Origin: Microbulbifer bruguierae
GTDB taxonomy: Bacteria > Pseudomonadota > Gammaproteobacteria > Pseudomonadales > Cellvibrionaceae
Direction: 5' to 3'
DNA length: 64,000 bases
NCBI RefSeq assembly: GCF_029869925.1
Contig: NZ_CP118605.1
Location: 3,004,001-3,068,000, forward strand
Shown piece after piece: positions 25,894-34,105 of this stretch. Under the pieces are notes generated by a model. It was not told the DNA's origin. It saw nothing but the letters and a program-made list of their open reading frames with translations, and made no database searches. Made by a program: the position numbers and the translations under genes. Positions within the stretch are counted from its first letter, which is position 1. Every line of letters begins with the position of its first letter.

Positions 25894-26274
25894 ATGCGCA
25901 AAATACTAATAATTCTTAGCGCTCTGTTGGCGGCTGCCTGCGCCCCCCAGCAAACCGAGCCAGAGACACTGACTGGGAACTGGATACTGACCGCCGCCAA
26001 TGGTGTGCGCTACCCGGTGCAAATCCGCCAGCTGTCCGGCGACCGGATTGTCGTGGTGGCGGATAAGGCGTTTCTGTCCGGGCGCTATTCCTATGCGGCA
26101 GGGCGGATGGCATCGATCGCGCTACATCAGCCCGGAGTCAAGGCGGTGGAAATGCGTTCGCTCGAAGGCGGGCGATTTCTGGTCACCCGGGCCCCGAGTG
26201 CCGCGCGGTTTGGCTTCCAGCTGCAGGACGCCATTTTATCCCGTGCGGATCGCGACGGCGGCTGGGGCGGATGA
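25894..26274 (+). CDS. Small lipoprotein, first gene of island operon
   Basis: 126 residues from the ATG at 25894 (an adjacent GTG at 25891 is possible; GGAAAGG precedes both). The lipobox is LLAAAC (Cys near 16). The mature part is a small beta-rich domain (LTGNWILTAANGVRYPVQI, VVVADKAFLSGRYSYAAGR) like a lipocalin-ish or META-type sandwich. It overlaps the next gene by 4 bases. No family recognised. It is probably the membrane-anchored component of the exported complex encoded downstream. Confidence 0.7.
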   Translation: MRKILIILSALLAAACAPQQTEPETLTGNWILTAANGVRYPVQIRQLSGDRIVVVADKAFLSGRYSYAAGRMASIALHQPGVKAVEMRSLEGGRFLVTRAPSAARFGFQLQDAILSRADRDGGWGG

Positions 26275-27413
26275 GAGCCTTCTTTTTGCTGGCCCTCATA
26301 CTGTGTGCAAGCGTGCGGGCCGACGCTGAGACGACTCTGCACTACGCGGGATTTTCGTATCTCGGTCGCGCGGAGCTGATCGAAAAAAATTTCCCTTACA
26401 CCCACTCTGTCGATGCGTCCCTCCCGGGCGGTTCGCGCTTCGATGCGGCGCTCGCGGAGAAAATGAAACGCGTACAGCTGGCGGACTATGGGATCGCCGT
26501 CGGCAAGCTGGCCTCGCTGCAGGATCAGGATGCGCTCGGACTCACCCTCGCGCTAGAGTCTGAGATGGTGTCGGTCGAGCAGCTGGCCGGTCAATACAAG
26601 CTGCTGATTCAGCTGTCGGCTCAGATCCTGATCTTCGATTACGCGGCGATGAAAATTGTCGCTACCTACCCCATCGATGTGCAGTTCAACGACCTGCTCG
26701 AAAATGCCCCGACCTACGACGATATCCGGCAGCGATTTGAGAGACTGTATTTTGGCGATGCCGAAATCAACCTCCTTAACCTTTTTGTGGATCGTTTGGG
26801 CCAAATCACGCCAAACCGAAAACACCAAGGGTTTATAAAGGTGGTTAATGTGGCGTTGTCGGAGCAGGCGTTGACGTGGTCGGCGGAGCAGCTGTCCCCG
26901 CAACAGCTACGCCAACTGCTTGGCCAGTCATTCACCCGCAACTTAGCGGTAGAACAACAGGTGTCGGTGCTTCCCTACAGTAAGGGACACGCGGTTGGCA
27001 ACAAGCTGGCACTGCAGTACGCCAGCGGCGATGCCTACATGATTGAAATTCCCGAGCCGGACTATGCGGTGGACATCGAGCTCAGGGGCCTGAAGAAAAA
27101 ACACTACAGCAGTGGCGCGTCGGGCGAGGCGATTATTTACGCGGCACAGGGCCAGTTCACTTTCTACGAGCCGTTTAGCGGCACGGTTTTTTATCAGGGC
27201 CGCCTGCACCACGCGGTGGTCAAGAAGGTGCCTGCCGGCCAGCAAAGCATTGCGGATTGGCCGAGTTTTCGCGAAAGCATCCTCACACTTTTTCAGCAGG
27301 TTACCCGCCAGCTGGAAGAGCCGGACCGGAAGTGGTTTGAGAAGCACTCCGGCGGTACCGGCAACTACAAGAGTTTTCAGTCTCTGACGGAGGTCATCAC
27401 CCGATGTCGATAG
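26271..27413 (+). CDS. Hypothetical exported protein of island operon
   Basis: 380 residues with a signal peptide (MRAFFLLALILCASVRADA). The mature protein is mixed alpha/beta. Early segments resemble CsgG/TolB-like N-terminal folds (HYAGFSYLGRAELIEKNFPY, YKLLIQLSAQILIFDYAAMK). The latter half is beta-rich (AYMIEIPEPDYAVDIELRG, GQFTFYEPFSGTVFYQGRL). There are no Cys-rich or catalytic motifs. Its start overlaps the lipoprotein stop and its end overlaps the next start (10 bases), so translation is coupled along the operon. Not recognised by name. Confidence 0.72.
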   Translation: MRAFFLLALILCASVRADAETTLHYAGFSYLGRAELIEKNFPYTHSVDASLPGGSRFDAALAEKMKRVQLADYGIAVGKLASLQDQDALGLTLALESEMVSVEQLAGQYKLLIQLSAQILIFDYAAMKIVATYPIDVQFNDLLENAPTYDDIRQRFERLYFGDAEINLLNLFVDRLGQITPNRKHQGFIKVVNVALSEQALTWSAEQLSPQQLRQLLGQSFTRNLAVEQQVSVLPYSKGHAVGNKLALQYASGDAYMIEIPEPDYAVDIELRGLKKKHYSSGASGEAIIYAAQGQFTFYEPFSGTVFYQGRLHHAVVKKVPAGQQSIADWPSFRESILTLFQQVTRQLEEPDRKWFEKHSGGTGNYKSFQSLTEVITRCR

Positions 27414-28492
27414 CCCGCATTGTTTCACTCACCGGCGCTCTTCTTTTCAGTAGTGGCCTGTTCGCCGAAGTCAGCACCAAGGGGGTTGGCGAGATCAACT
27501 ATCGGGATTGGAGCAAACCCTCACCCGAGGAGATGGAGGCGGCAAAAAAAATGGCCGCGCGCGCGGCCCTGTCGCGCTGGGCATCGAGCCAGGGGGGCAG
27601 TTTCCTGAAAAATTACGAGACTGTCCGCGACCATTTGGAATCCAATCTCCCGCAATACGTGCTCGGGACTAGTGTGCTTAGTGAACAAACGGATGAGGAT
27701 GCCAGGTCGTACAGGGTTGTGCTCAAGGTAATTCTTGACGATGTAAAAATTAAAAATCGCATCAGCGACGCGTCGGTAGTTTCCAATGTCGACGCCGCGG
27801 ACAAGTCGTATATGACGTTCGTGTTTGTTGCCCGACGCCAGGTGTCAGTGCAGCGGTTTGATGAAAAAATTTACAAGCGCCAGGACGCCTCCAATTCCGA
27901 AACCGGGGGTGAGAGCGAGCAGTACGGGAACGCGGGGGGACAGTTTTCCTCTGAAACCAACACCAGCCAAAAGGTTGTCACCGGCGGCAGCGCCACACAG
28001 CAGTCGGACAAGATTCACTATGCGGTGACCTCCTCTCGGGAGATCAACACCGCCATGAGCCAGATTTTCAGCAGCTCCGGATTCGAGGTGGTCGATGCAG
28101 ACTTTCTGGAGGAGGAGACCGCGGGGCTGCTTTCCGTGGAAGCATTCAAACAGGATTTCAGCGTGGGCCAGGACGTCAGCGGCGCAACGCGCCGGGACGC
28201 GGTGAAAGGCGCAAAGATGGTCGACATCCCCTATCTCGCGGTGGGGACACTGGACATCGGAGTAAAAGAGGCAGACTCGGCGTCCGGACTGGTGCGGGTC
28301 AATGTGATTGTCACCGGCAAAATGCTCAGCCTGGAAAAACGATTCCCCAAAACCATCGCCTCGGTTGGGCCGGTGGTGTACGCGGGGATAGGCCCCAACC
28401 AAACCGTTGCCGAGCAAAATGCCCTGAAAATGGCCTCGGAGGCCGCCGCCAACGAACTGGTTAACCAATTAAACGCAAAAGCCGTGATGTAA
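27404..28492 (+). CDS. Exported protein with LPP20/FlgT-N-like domain
   Basis: 362 residues with a signal peptide (to about 21, GLFA). Residues about 25-125 have the Ala-rich helix plus beta pattern of LPP20/FlgT N-terminal domains (EMEAAKKMAARAALSRWAS, ARSYRVVLKVILDDVKIK). A Ser/Gln/Gly-rich linker (about 165-205) leads to a second alpha/beta domain (INTAMSQIFSSSGFEVVDADF, IPYLAVGTLDIGVKEADS) that resembles the CsgG/TolB N-terminal fold. It ends in an Ala-rich helix. The domain call is by eye and tentative; the exported location is firm. Confidence 0.68.
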   Translation: MSIARIVSLTGALLFSSGLFAEVSTKGVGEINYRDWSKPSPEEMEAAKKMAARAALSRWASSQGGSFLKNYETVRDHLESNLPQYVLGTSVLSEQTDEDARSYRVVLKVILDDVKIKNRISDASVVSNVDAADKSYMTFVFVARRQVSVQRFDEKIYKRQDASNSETGGESEQYGNAGGQFSSETNTSQKVVTGGSATQQSDKIHYAVTSSREINTAMSQIFSSSGFEVVDADFLEEETAGLLSVEAFKQDFSVGQDVSGATRRDAVKGAKMVDIPYLAVGTLDIGVKEADSASGLVRVNVIVTGKMLSLEKRFPKTIASVGPVVYAGIGPNQTVAEQNALKMASEAAANELVNQLNAKAVM

Positions 28493-28511
28493 CCCTAAAG
28501 AGGATAATAAA

Positions 28512-29189
28512 ATGAAGTTGATTGCTGGAATTGCCCTGATCTCTTTGGCCGCGTCGGTCTCACTCCCGTCGCACGCCATCGGCCCTGGTGATCTGAAAAA
28601 GTTCAAGGAGGAGACGGCCGCCACTGCGCCGTCCGGAGATATTTATGCCACCCAGGACGGGCTGGTCAAACAGTTCTCCATCGCTTCCCACGATATCGGC
28701 GTGGCCCAGATCGGTTTTGCGGAAGCGCTTGGTCTCAAACAGGAGGCCGCTGCGCTGCGTGAGGTGATCGAGGCGGAGAAGTCGGGCGCTGTGATGGAAA
28801 AAGACGCGATCCAGCGGTTCACCGAGCTTTCCAGTGCCACCAACAAGAAGATCGAGAAGCAGGTCGCTGAGGGTGGCGAGCTGAGCGCCGAAGCGAAAGA
28901 CAAATACGCCGCCGCGTTTCTCCCGCTGTTTAAGGGGCTGTACGAATCCAAAAAAATTGGCGGAGAGGCCGAGACCTTTATCAGCAGCGCCAAACAAACC
29001 ATCAGCTCTGCGTCGATGATGGAGAAAATGAAGGTGACCAAGAAGCTGTCCTCCGGCATGTACGTCGCCAAGGAAGTGCCGGGGTTCACCAAGCAACTGT
29101 TTGATACCTCCAGCCTGCTGTTCTCCTACGCCAAGGACCAGTCCATTGCCGTGCCGGCTGACCCCACGGGCGAAATCAACTTCGACTAA
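28512..29189 (+). CDS. Helical exported protein of island operon
   Basis: 225 residues with a signal peptide (about 1-23, SHA). The mature protein is predicted almost wholly alpha-helical (AEALGLKQEAAALREVIEAE, FISSAKQTISSASMMEKMK) and cysteine-free. It starts 19 bases after the previous gene with AGAGGA upstream, and is followed at once by a hairpin with T-run. This makes it the last gene of a likely more abundant transcript segment. No known family. Confidence 0.7.
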   Translation: MKLIAGIALISLAASVSLPSHAIGPGDLKKFKEETAATAPSGDIYATQDGLVKQFSIASHDIGVAQIGFAEALGLKQEAAALREVIEAEKSGAVMEKDAIQRFTELSSATNKKIEKQVAEGGELSAEAKDKYAAAFLPLFKGLYESKKIGGEAETFISSAKQTISSASMMEKMKVTKKLSSGMYVAKEVPGFTKQLFDTSSLLFSYAKDQSIAVPADPTGEINFD

Positions 29190-29202
29190 TCCAACGATAC
29201 AA

Positions 29203-29225
29203 GCGGCGCCCAGGCGCCGCTTTTT
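29203..29225 (+). terminator. Internal terminator/attenuator within the island operon
   Basis: Stem GCGGCGCC / GGCGCCGC with a 2-4 base loop followed by TTTTT, 14 bases after the stop of the helical protein and 12 bases before the next start (29237). The genes on both sides are co-directional, so it probably reduces rather than stops transcription into the last two genes. Confidence 0.75.
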
Positions 29226-29236
29226 GCGAGGCTATC

Positions 29237-30502
29237 GTGAGAATTCTATCCCTTACAGGGTTGCTGTTGTGTATCGCGCTCGCGCCGTTGCATGCGGGCG
29301 CGGCGGCCGAGCAGGTAGACATCACCACCACCGGCGAGGGACCGAGCTATGCGGCGGCGCTGAATAACGCGTTGGTCGATGCCATCGGCCAGGTCAACGG
29401 CAAGATGATGACGTCGACCAAGGTGTCGCTCACTGTATCGGTTTCCGAGGTCCGCAACGACGACGCCGACTACTACGCGTCCGAGGGCTACCAGTCGCAG
29501 GTGCGCGAGCAGACCCAGGGCGCCATCGCCGGCTACCGCATCCTGGATGCGAGTGAGACGCATGGCGGCTGGCGGGTCGAGGTGCAGACCACGGTTGCCC
29601 GGTTCCAGGCATCGCCGTCCGCGTCCCGCAAGCGTATCGTCATTGCGCGCGGCGAGGCGGCGCCAGACGCCTTTACCATTCTGGAGACGCGGATTTCCGG
29701 CCTCGAGGCGTCACAGCGTATGCAGCAGGCGGTGGCGGACGCGTTGACCGGTACCCGCAAGTTTGCGGTGCTGGATCGGAATAACGACCGGGTGCTGGCG
29801 AAAGAGCTGGACCTCGCCCTGTCGGGGGCATCGCCGGTCAGCGAGGCTGCCCGTCTCGGCAATACACTGGTGACGGATTTTATTCTAGTCGGCCGGCTGG
29901 AGAGCCTTGGCTTCGCCACTCGCTCCCGTAAGATGCGCACCTCCGATCGTACTCTGGTGTCTGGTAGCGGCGCGATCCGTTACGCCTATCAGCTGATCGA
30001 GGTGGCCACCTCCCAGGTGTTCTTCTCCGATACGGTCAGCGTCTCAATCCGCCACCAAGACTTACCCCCGGCCAGCCGGGACAGCGCCGAGGCCATCAGT
30101 ACCGCCCTCCTCAACCGCGCCGCCAGCGCGGTGGTCGGCAAGCTGACCCAGCAGATTTACCCCATCGTGCTGATTGCCCGCAGCGGCGACCAGGTGATTT
30201 TGTCTGAGGGTGGGAAATCCTTGGCAGTCGGAAGCCGCTGGCGGGTCTACGAGCGCGGCGAAAAGCTCTTCGACCCGTACACCAAGGAATTTTCTGGCTA
30301 CGCGGAGCGCCCCTTCGGCACGCTGCAGGTTACCCGGATCGCCCCCAAACAGAGCTATGCGGTGATGCTGAGCGGCGGCGACCGGCTGCCCGATCCGATC
30401 CCCGCCCGCACCTATGTGCTGCGGGGGGAAATCCCCGTGCAGAAATCCACCCCGAAATCCAACACACCGGCGGTCGACGACCGCGATGATGACAACTGGT
30501 AG
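29237..30502 (+). CDS. FlgT/CsgG-like three-domain exported protein
   Basis: 421 residues with a signal peptide (to about 23). Three parts are visible: an N-terminal FlgT-N/LPP20-like domain (GEGPSYAAALNNALVDAIGQ, about 30-125); a CsgG/TolB-like alpha/beta domain (about 150-315: QQAVADALTGTRKFAVLDR, NTLVTDFILVGRLESLGF); and a C-terminal beta domain (VGSRWRVYERGEKLFDPYT, GTLQVTRIAPKQSYAVML, about 330-400) like FlgT-C. In Vibrio, FlgT builds the flagellar H-ring, but no flagellar genes are nearby. Here it more likely forms part of an outer-membrane-associated ring or pore with its operon partners. Confidence 0.75.
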   Translation: MRILSLTGLLLCIALAPLHAGAAAEQVDITTTGEGPSYAAALNNALVDAIGQVNGKMMTSTKVSLTVSVSEVRNDDADYYASEGYQSQVREQTQGAIAGYRILDASETHGGWRVEVQTTVARFQASPSASRKRIVIARGEAAPDAFTILETRISGLEASQRMQQAVADALTGTRKFAVLDRNNDRVLAKELDLALSGASPVSEAARLGNTLVTDFILVGRLESLGFATRSRKMRTSDRTLVSGSGAIRYAYQLIEVATSQVFFSDTVSVSIRHQDLPPASRDSAEAISTALLNRAASAVVGKLTQQIYPIVLIARSGDQVILSEGGKSLAVGSRWRVYERGEKLFDPYTKEFSGYAERPFGTLQVTRIAPKQSYAVMLSGGDRLPDPIPARTYVLRGEIPVQKSTPKSNTPAVDDRDDDNW

Positions 30503-30517
30503 GAGAGGCAGGTCACC

Positions 30518-31870
30518 ATGAGCAGATTACCGATCAAGCGGATGCTGGCAGCGCTGGCACTGTCCGCGGGCGCCGCGGTCCAGGCGCAATCTCCCACACC
30601 CCTGACGGACGCGGATGTGGCCGAGATTAACGAGGCGGCCGCCCCGGTGTTGAGTGCAACCGAGGAGGTCGAAGCGGCCATCGAGCAGTATTTTGCGCGC
30701 AAGAACGTCGTCTCGGGCGTGCAGGATGCTCGTGGGCGCACCTACTATCAGGCGATTGAGCGGGTGTCCGTCAGCCCGTCCAGCCCGGCCTGGGTCAAGG
30801 CACGCCAGATCGCATACGAGAAGGCGCTGCTGAAGGCGCAGAGAAATTACGTGTTCGATAACATCGGGCGCAATGTGGTGGAGACCGAGCGCAAAGTGCA
30901 GTCGGACAACTCCAGTAACGCGCGGGTGTTCGAAGACCGGAAGGTTTCCAGGTCACAGCTCGGGTCGCTGTACGACAAGGCGCTGGCGCTAACCGGCGCC
31001 AAGCTGGATGCGCTGCTGGAGGACGCCGGTGTCGACCCGTCGGCCTACGCCCAGACGCCGCGAGCGGAGCGCAAGCAGCTGTTTCTCGACAGCTACATCA
31101 AGACCTCCGTACAGCGGGCCATGCTTGACAGCGCCGGCCTGCTGCCGGTGCAGACATTTGACGGTAGCGACGGCAAGGGCAATCACGCGATTGGTGTCGT
31201 CATGTTGCGGTCCGACAAGCTACAGCAGCTCGCCAGCGATATGTCCCTACAGCGCGCGCCGCTGTTGACCGCGACCAAGGGAAAGCCGGTGTCGGCCTAT
31301 GTGAACCTGCCTCTTGAGACACTGGCGAGCCAGTTTGGTGTGCGCGTGGTCTTCGATGAGTGGGGCCGCCCGCTGGTTCTCTCCTACGGCCAGTGGGGAT
31401 ACCACTATAACGGCAAGAGCGACCGGCTGCGCGAGCGGGAGCGTGCTCACGCGATCGAGATGGCTGACGCCGCCGCGACCGATGCGCTAACGACGTTTAT
31501 GAAAAGCAAACTGTCCTACCAAAAGGAGAGCACCGTCGGCGAGTCCATTAGCAATGTGCTGACCCGGCAGGGCGATGAAATCACCGAGGAGGATGTGACC
31601 GCGGTGATCGACCGCATGAATATGGCGGTTAAGCAAACCGCCTCGGCGCGCCTCGCCGGCACGCGCACGGTGAAACGCTGGAGTTACAAGCATCCCTACG
31701 GGCACGAAATCATTGGGCGCGTCAAAGTCTGGTCGATGGCGGGGGTCGAGCAGGCCAAAGACATTGCCAGCTTCAAGCCGTCCGCGAAGCCCAAGGGGGG
31801 ACAACCGGCCCCCGCGTCGGGCAAGGCCGGTGTACAGTCGGGTTCCAGTTTTGACGACGAGGCGTTTTAA
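30518..31870 (+). CDS. DUF6844-like exported protein
   Basis: 450 residues with a signal peptide (about 1-23, VQAQS). The conserved-looking core includes ARQIAYEKALLKAQRNYVFD (an LPP20-like Ala-rich helix, about 100-120), ERKQLFLDSYIKTSVQRAML and, near the C-terminus, RTVKRWSYKHPYGHEIIGRV. This corresponds to proteins I associate with DUF6844, usually encoded next to a CsgG-like gene; recognition is moderate. The tail is Lys/Pro/Ser-rich and disordered. It is the last gene of the operon; no terminator is evident in the 250 bases after it. Confidence 0.65.
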   Translation: MSRLPIKRMLAALALSAGAAVQAQSPTPLTDADVAEINEAAAPVLSATEEVEAAIEQYFARKNVVSGVQDARGRTYYQAIERVSVSPSSPAWVKARQIAYEKALLKAQRNYVFDNIGRNVVETERKVQSDNSSNARVFEDRKVSRSQLGSLYDKALALTGAKLDALLEDAGVDPSAYAQTPRAERKQLFLDSYIKTSVQRAMLDSAGLLPVQTFDGSDGKGNHAIGVVMLRSDKLQQLASDMSLQRAPLLTATKGKPVSAYVNLPLETLASQFGVRVVFDEWGRPLVLSYGQWGYHYNGKSDRLRERERAHAIEMADAAATDALTTFMKSKLSYQKESTVGESISNVLTRQGDEITEEDVTAVIDRMNMAVKQTASARLAGTRTVKRWSYKHPYGHEIIGRVKVWSMAGVEQAKDIASFKPSAKPKGGQPAPASGKAGVQSGSSFDDEAF

Positions 31871-32118
31871 CTTGAGGCGCCACCTGAGAGGGAATGCCGT
31901 GGGCCTCAGCTTTACTGGGACGGCTTGATGTACAGGGGAAGTAGAGTTTTATTCTTATGTGGGTAAGAAATGGAGAAAAAGCGCTGCAACCACACCTGTA
32001 ATCACGCATTGTGGGTACGCTGAGAGTGGACGTGAGTCGTTCTGAGAAAACAAAAAGGCCAATAAACCTCGCGGTTACTGGCCTTTGAGCGAATCGGAGA
32101 AAATCCCATAAGTGTAGA

Positions 32119-32302
32119 TTGTGCCCAGAGACGGAAGAATCAGAACAGCCTAAGGGCTGTTCTGCCCCTGCGGGCTTCGCGCTGGCGCGCTCGTTGCAAA
32201 TCGCTGGCGCGATTAGTCGAACCACATCGGTGGTTCTCATCCGGCCTCCAGGCAACGGATACAAAAAAAGCCCCATCCTTGCGGATGGGGCTTTTTTTTG
32301 TA
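32119..32302. repeat. tRNA-Phe-derived multi-hairpin module B and tRNA terminator
   Basis: Second copy of the module at 25138-25412. It has a degenerate tRNA-Phe 3' end (32119-32147), a perfect 10-bp hairpin with TAAG loop (CAGAACAGCC / GGCTGTTCTG, 32141-32164), two hairpins with TGGC loops, then GAACCAC-ATCG-GTGGTTC. Bases 32259-32302 form a stem of about 20 bp with A/T-runs on both sides, acting as the terminator for tRNA-Phe transcribed from the minus strand. Confidence 0.8.
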
Positions 32303-32378
32303 TGGTGCCCAGAGGCGGAATCGAACCACCGACACGGGGATTTTCAATCCCCTGCTCTACCGACTGAGCTATCTGGGC
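32303..32378 (-). tRNA. tRNA-Phe (GAA)
   Basis: 76 bases including an encoded CCA. The minus strand begins GCCCAGATAGCTCAGTCGG (acceptor and D-arm). The anticodon stem GGGGA/TCCCC encloses the loop TTGAAAA, giving anticodon GAA, and the T-arm GGTGGTTCGATTCCGCC is followed by CTGGGC ACCA. All helices pair. It is a typical Phe tRNA and the apparent insertion site of the island immediately downstream of its 3' end. Confidence 0.97.
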
Positions 32379-32531
32379 TTTGCTGGTCTCGGGGTTGTCC
32401 CCGGCAGCGAGGCGCGTATTAAACCTGCTCTTCCGGGGGGAGTCAACCCCTTGATTGATAAATAGTTTTTAGGGTTTGTGAGCGGTCGCTTACCTGTGGC
32501 GGTTTAACGCTGTTCCGGCGCCACGGGGGGC

Positions 32532-32804
32532 TTACTTTCCTTCCGGTACGAAGCCTTCCGCTGCGTCATAGTCCTCGCCGCTGAGGAACTTGGACATCTG
32601 GTCACTGAGGTAGGCGCGGGATGAGGGTTCCATCATGTTGAGGCGTTTTTCGTTGATCAGCATGGTCTGGTGGGCCATCCACTCTTTCCACGCTTTGGCG
32701 GAGACGTTCTCAAAGATGTCCTGACCCTTGGGGCCGGGGAAAGGCGGGTTGGGGAGGCCTTCCAGTTCTTCCTGGTATTTGCGGCAGAAGACGGTGCGGG
32801 ACAT
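32532..32804 (-). CDS. yggX: Fe(2+)-trafficking/oxidative damage protection protein YggX
   Basis: 90 residues from the ATG at 32802-32804, giving the family start [17 protein letters not shown] with its conserved Cys7. [18 protein letters not shown] and the C-terminal [15 protein letters not shown] end also match. Small cytoplasmic protein that protects iron-sulfur clusters and supports iron delivery. It sits 17 bases downstream of mutY, the same pairing as in Escherichia and Pseudomonas. Confidence 0.95.
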   Translation of the reverse strand: MSRTVFCRKYQEELEGLPNPPFPGPKGQDIFENVSAKAWKEWMAHQTMLINEKRLNMMEPSSRAYLSDQMSKFLSGEDYDAAEGFVPEGK

Positions 32805-32821
32805 GGTTTCTCCTAACATTT

Positions 32822-33946
32822 CTAGCACGGGGCCAACAATGGCTCCCGAAGCGCCACGAGCTGTTTCACCAGCTTGGCAATGGGCGCCGGCAGTCCGAGA
32901 TCCTGTCTGGACCTGGGCCGGTCGAGCTGGCGCAGTTTATACCAGCCGCTGGCTCCTTCTGCCACCCGCGTGGGCTTCAGGGGCAAACTTATCCACACCG
33001 GGTGGATATCCAGGTGGAAGTGGCTGAATGTGTGGCGCAACAGCGGCAGTGCCTGTATCTCGCGGGCATCCAAATCTTGCGCCGCCAGCCATTCCTGGGC
33101 ACTGGCTTCGCCGCCGTCATCGTCTTCGAGCTGTGGTGGAATCCACAGGCCGCCCCACAATCCCGTCGCCGGGCGTTGCTCCAGATACAGCTCGCCGTCG
33201 TGTTCGATCAGCAACAGGGTAGTCTGGCGCTCCGGCTTTTCCTTTTTCGGCTTTTTGCCGGGATAGTCGGTGGGGTTGCCCTGGGCGCGGGCGACGCAGT
33301 GGTTCTCGAACGGGCAGCGCTGGCACGCCGGGCGGGAGCGGGTGCACAGGGTTGCGCCCAGATCCATCATCGCCTGGGTGTAATCGCCGGTGCGCTCGGC
33401 GGGGGTGTAGCGCTCGGCAATTTCCCACATCGCATTGGCGACTGCGGTCTGACCCGGCCAGCCCGCCACGGCGTGAATGCGGGCCAGCACCCGCTTGACG
33501 TTGCCGTCCAGGATCGCTGCCGGCAGTCCCATGCTGATCGAGGCGATGGCGCCGGCGGTGGAGCGGCCGATACCGGGCAGTTCCGTCAATGCCTCTACAT
33601 CCCGTGGAAACTTTCCACCATGCTCACTCACCACCGTCTGCGCACATTTGTGCAGATTGCGCGCGCGGGCGTAGTAACCGAGGCCACTCCAGTGGGCCAG
33701 CACCTGGTCCTGGCTGGCGGCGGCCAGTGCCTGCACCGTGGGGAAAGATTCCATAAATCGCAGGTAATAGGGAATTACCGCCGTCACCTGGGTCTGCTGC
33801 AGCATGATTTCCGACACCCACACCCGGTAGGGATTGATGTCCTGCTGCCACGGCAGGTCGTGGCGGCCGTGCTGGTCGAACCATTTGAGCAGGGCCTGCT
33901 GGAAGCGGGCGGGGGTCTTGGGCTTGATGGAAGGATTGATTGGCAT
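32822..33946 (-). CDS. mutY: A/G-specific adenine DNA glycosylase MutY
   Basis: 374 residues. The catalytic site is complete: Glu46 in [12 protein letters not shown], and Asp147 after the helix-hairpin-helix [18 protein letters not shown]. The 4Fe-4S cluster ligands are Cys201, 208, 211 and 217 (C-x6-C-x2-C-x5-C). The C-terminal Nudix-like domain ([29 protein letters not shown]) recognises 8-oxoG. It removes A mispaired with 8-oxoG. Normal length; co-transcribed with yggX. Confidence 0.97.
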   Translation of the reverse strand: MPINPSIKPKTPARFQQALLKWFDQHGRHDLPWQQDINPYRVWVSEIMLQQTQVTAVIPYYLRFMESFPTVQALAAASQDQVLAHWSGLGYYARARNLHKCAQTVVSEHGGKFPRDVEALTELPGIGRSTAGAIASISMGLPAAILDGNVKRVLARIHAVAGWPGQTAVANAMWEIAERYTPAERTGDYTQAMMDLGATLCTRSRPACQRCPFENHCVARAQGNPTDYPGKKPKKEKPERQTTLLLIEHDGELYLEQRPATGLWGGLWIPPQLEDDDGGEASAQEWLAAQDLDAREIQALPLLRHTFSHFHLDIHPVWISLPLKPTRVAEGASGWYKLRQLDRPRSRQDLGLPAPIAKLVKQLVALREPLLAPC

Positions 33947-34024
33947 GAGCTGAAACGAAAATGGGCACCGCGAAGGGTGCCCATGCTAACGGGATAGGAC
34001 GGAGAGAGATAGCCCGCCTTATTC

Positions 34025-34094
34025 GTAGGAGCCTGCTTGCAGGCGAACGGTTGATTCCGCGGGGTTGTTTGTTCGCCTGCAGGCAGGCTCCTAC
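34025..34094. repeat. REP-like inverted doublet 1
   Basis: A 24-base unit (begins GTAGGAGCCTGC, ends GCAGGCGAAC) at 34025-34048 recurs inverted at 34071-34094. Each unit is itself partly palindromic. The same unit is found at 40314-40380 and 58915-58972. It sits between the stop of the AsmA-like gene and the start of mutY, both on the minus strand. Confidence 0.9.
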
Positions 34095-34105
34095 GAGGGT
34101 GGTTG

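Noticed and set aside
29237..30502. A flagellar gene (FlgT)
   Set aside because: Architecture is similar but no flagellar structural or regulatory genes are in the window.
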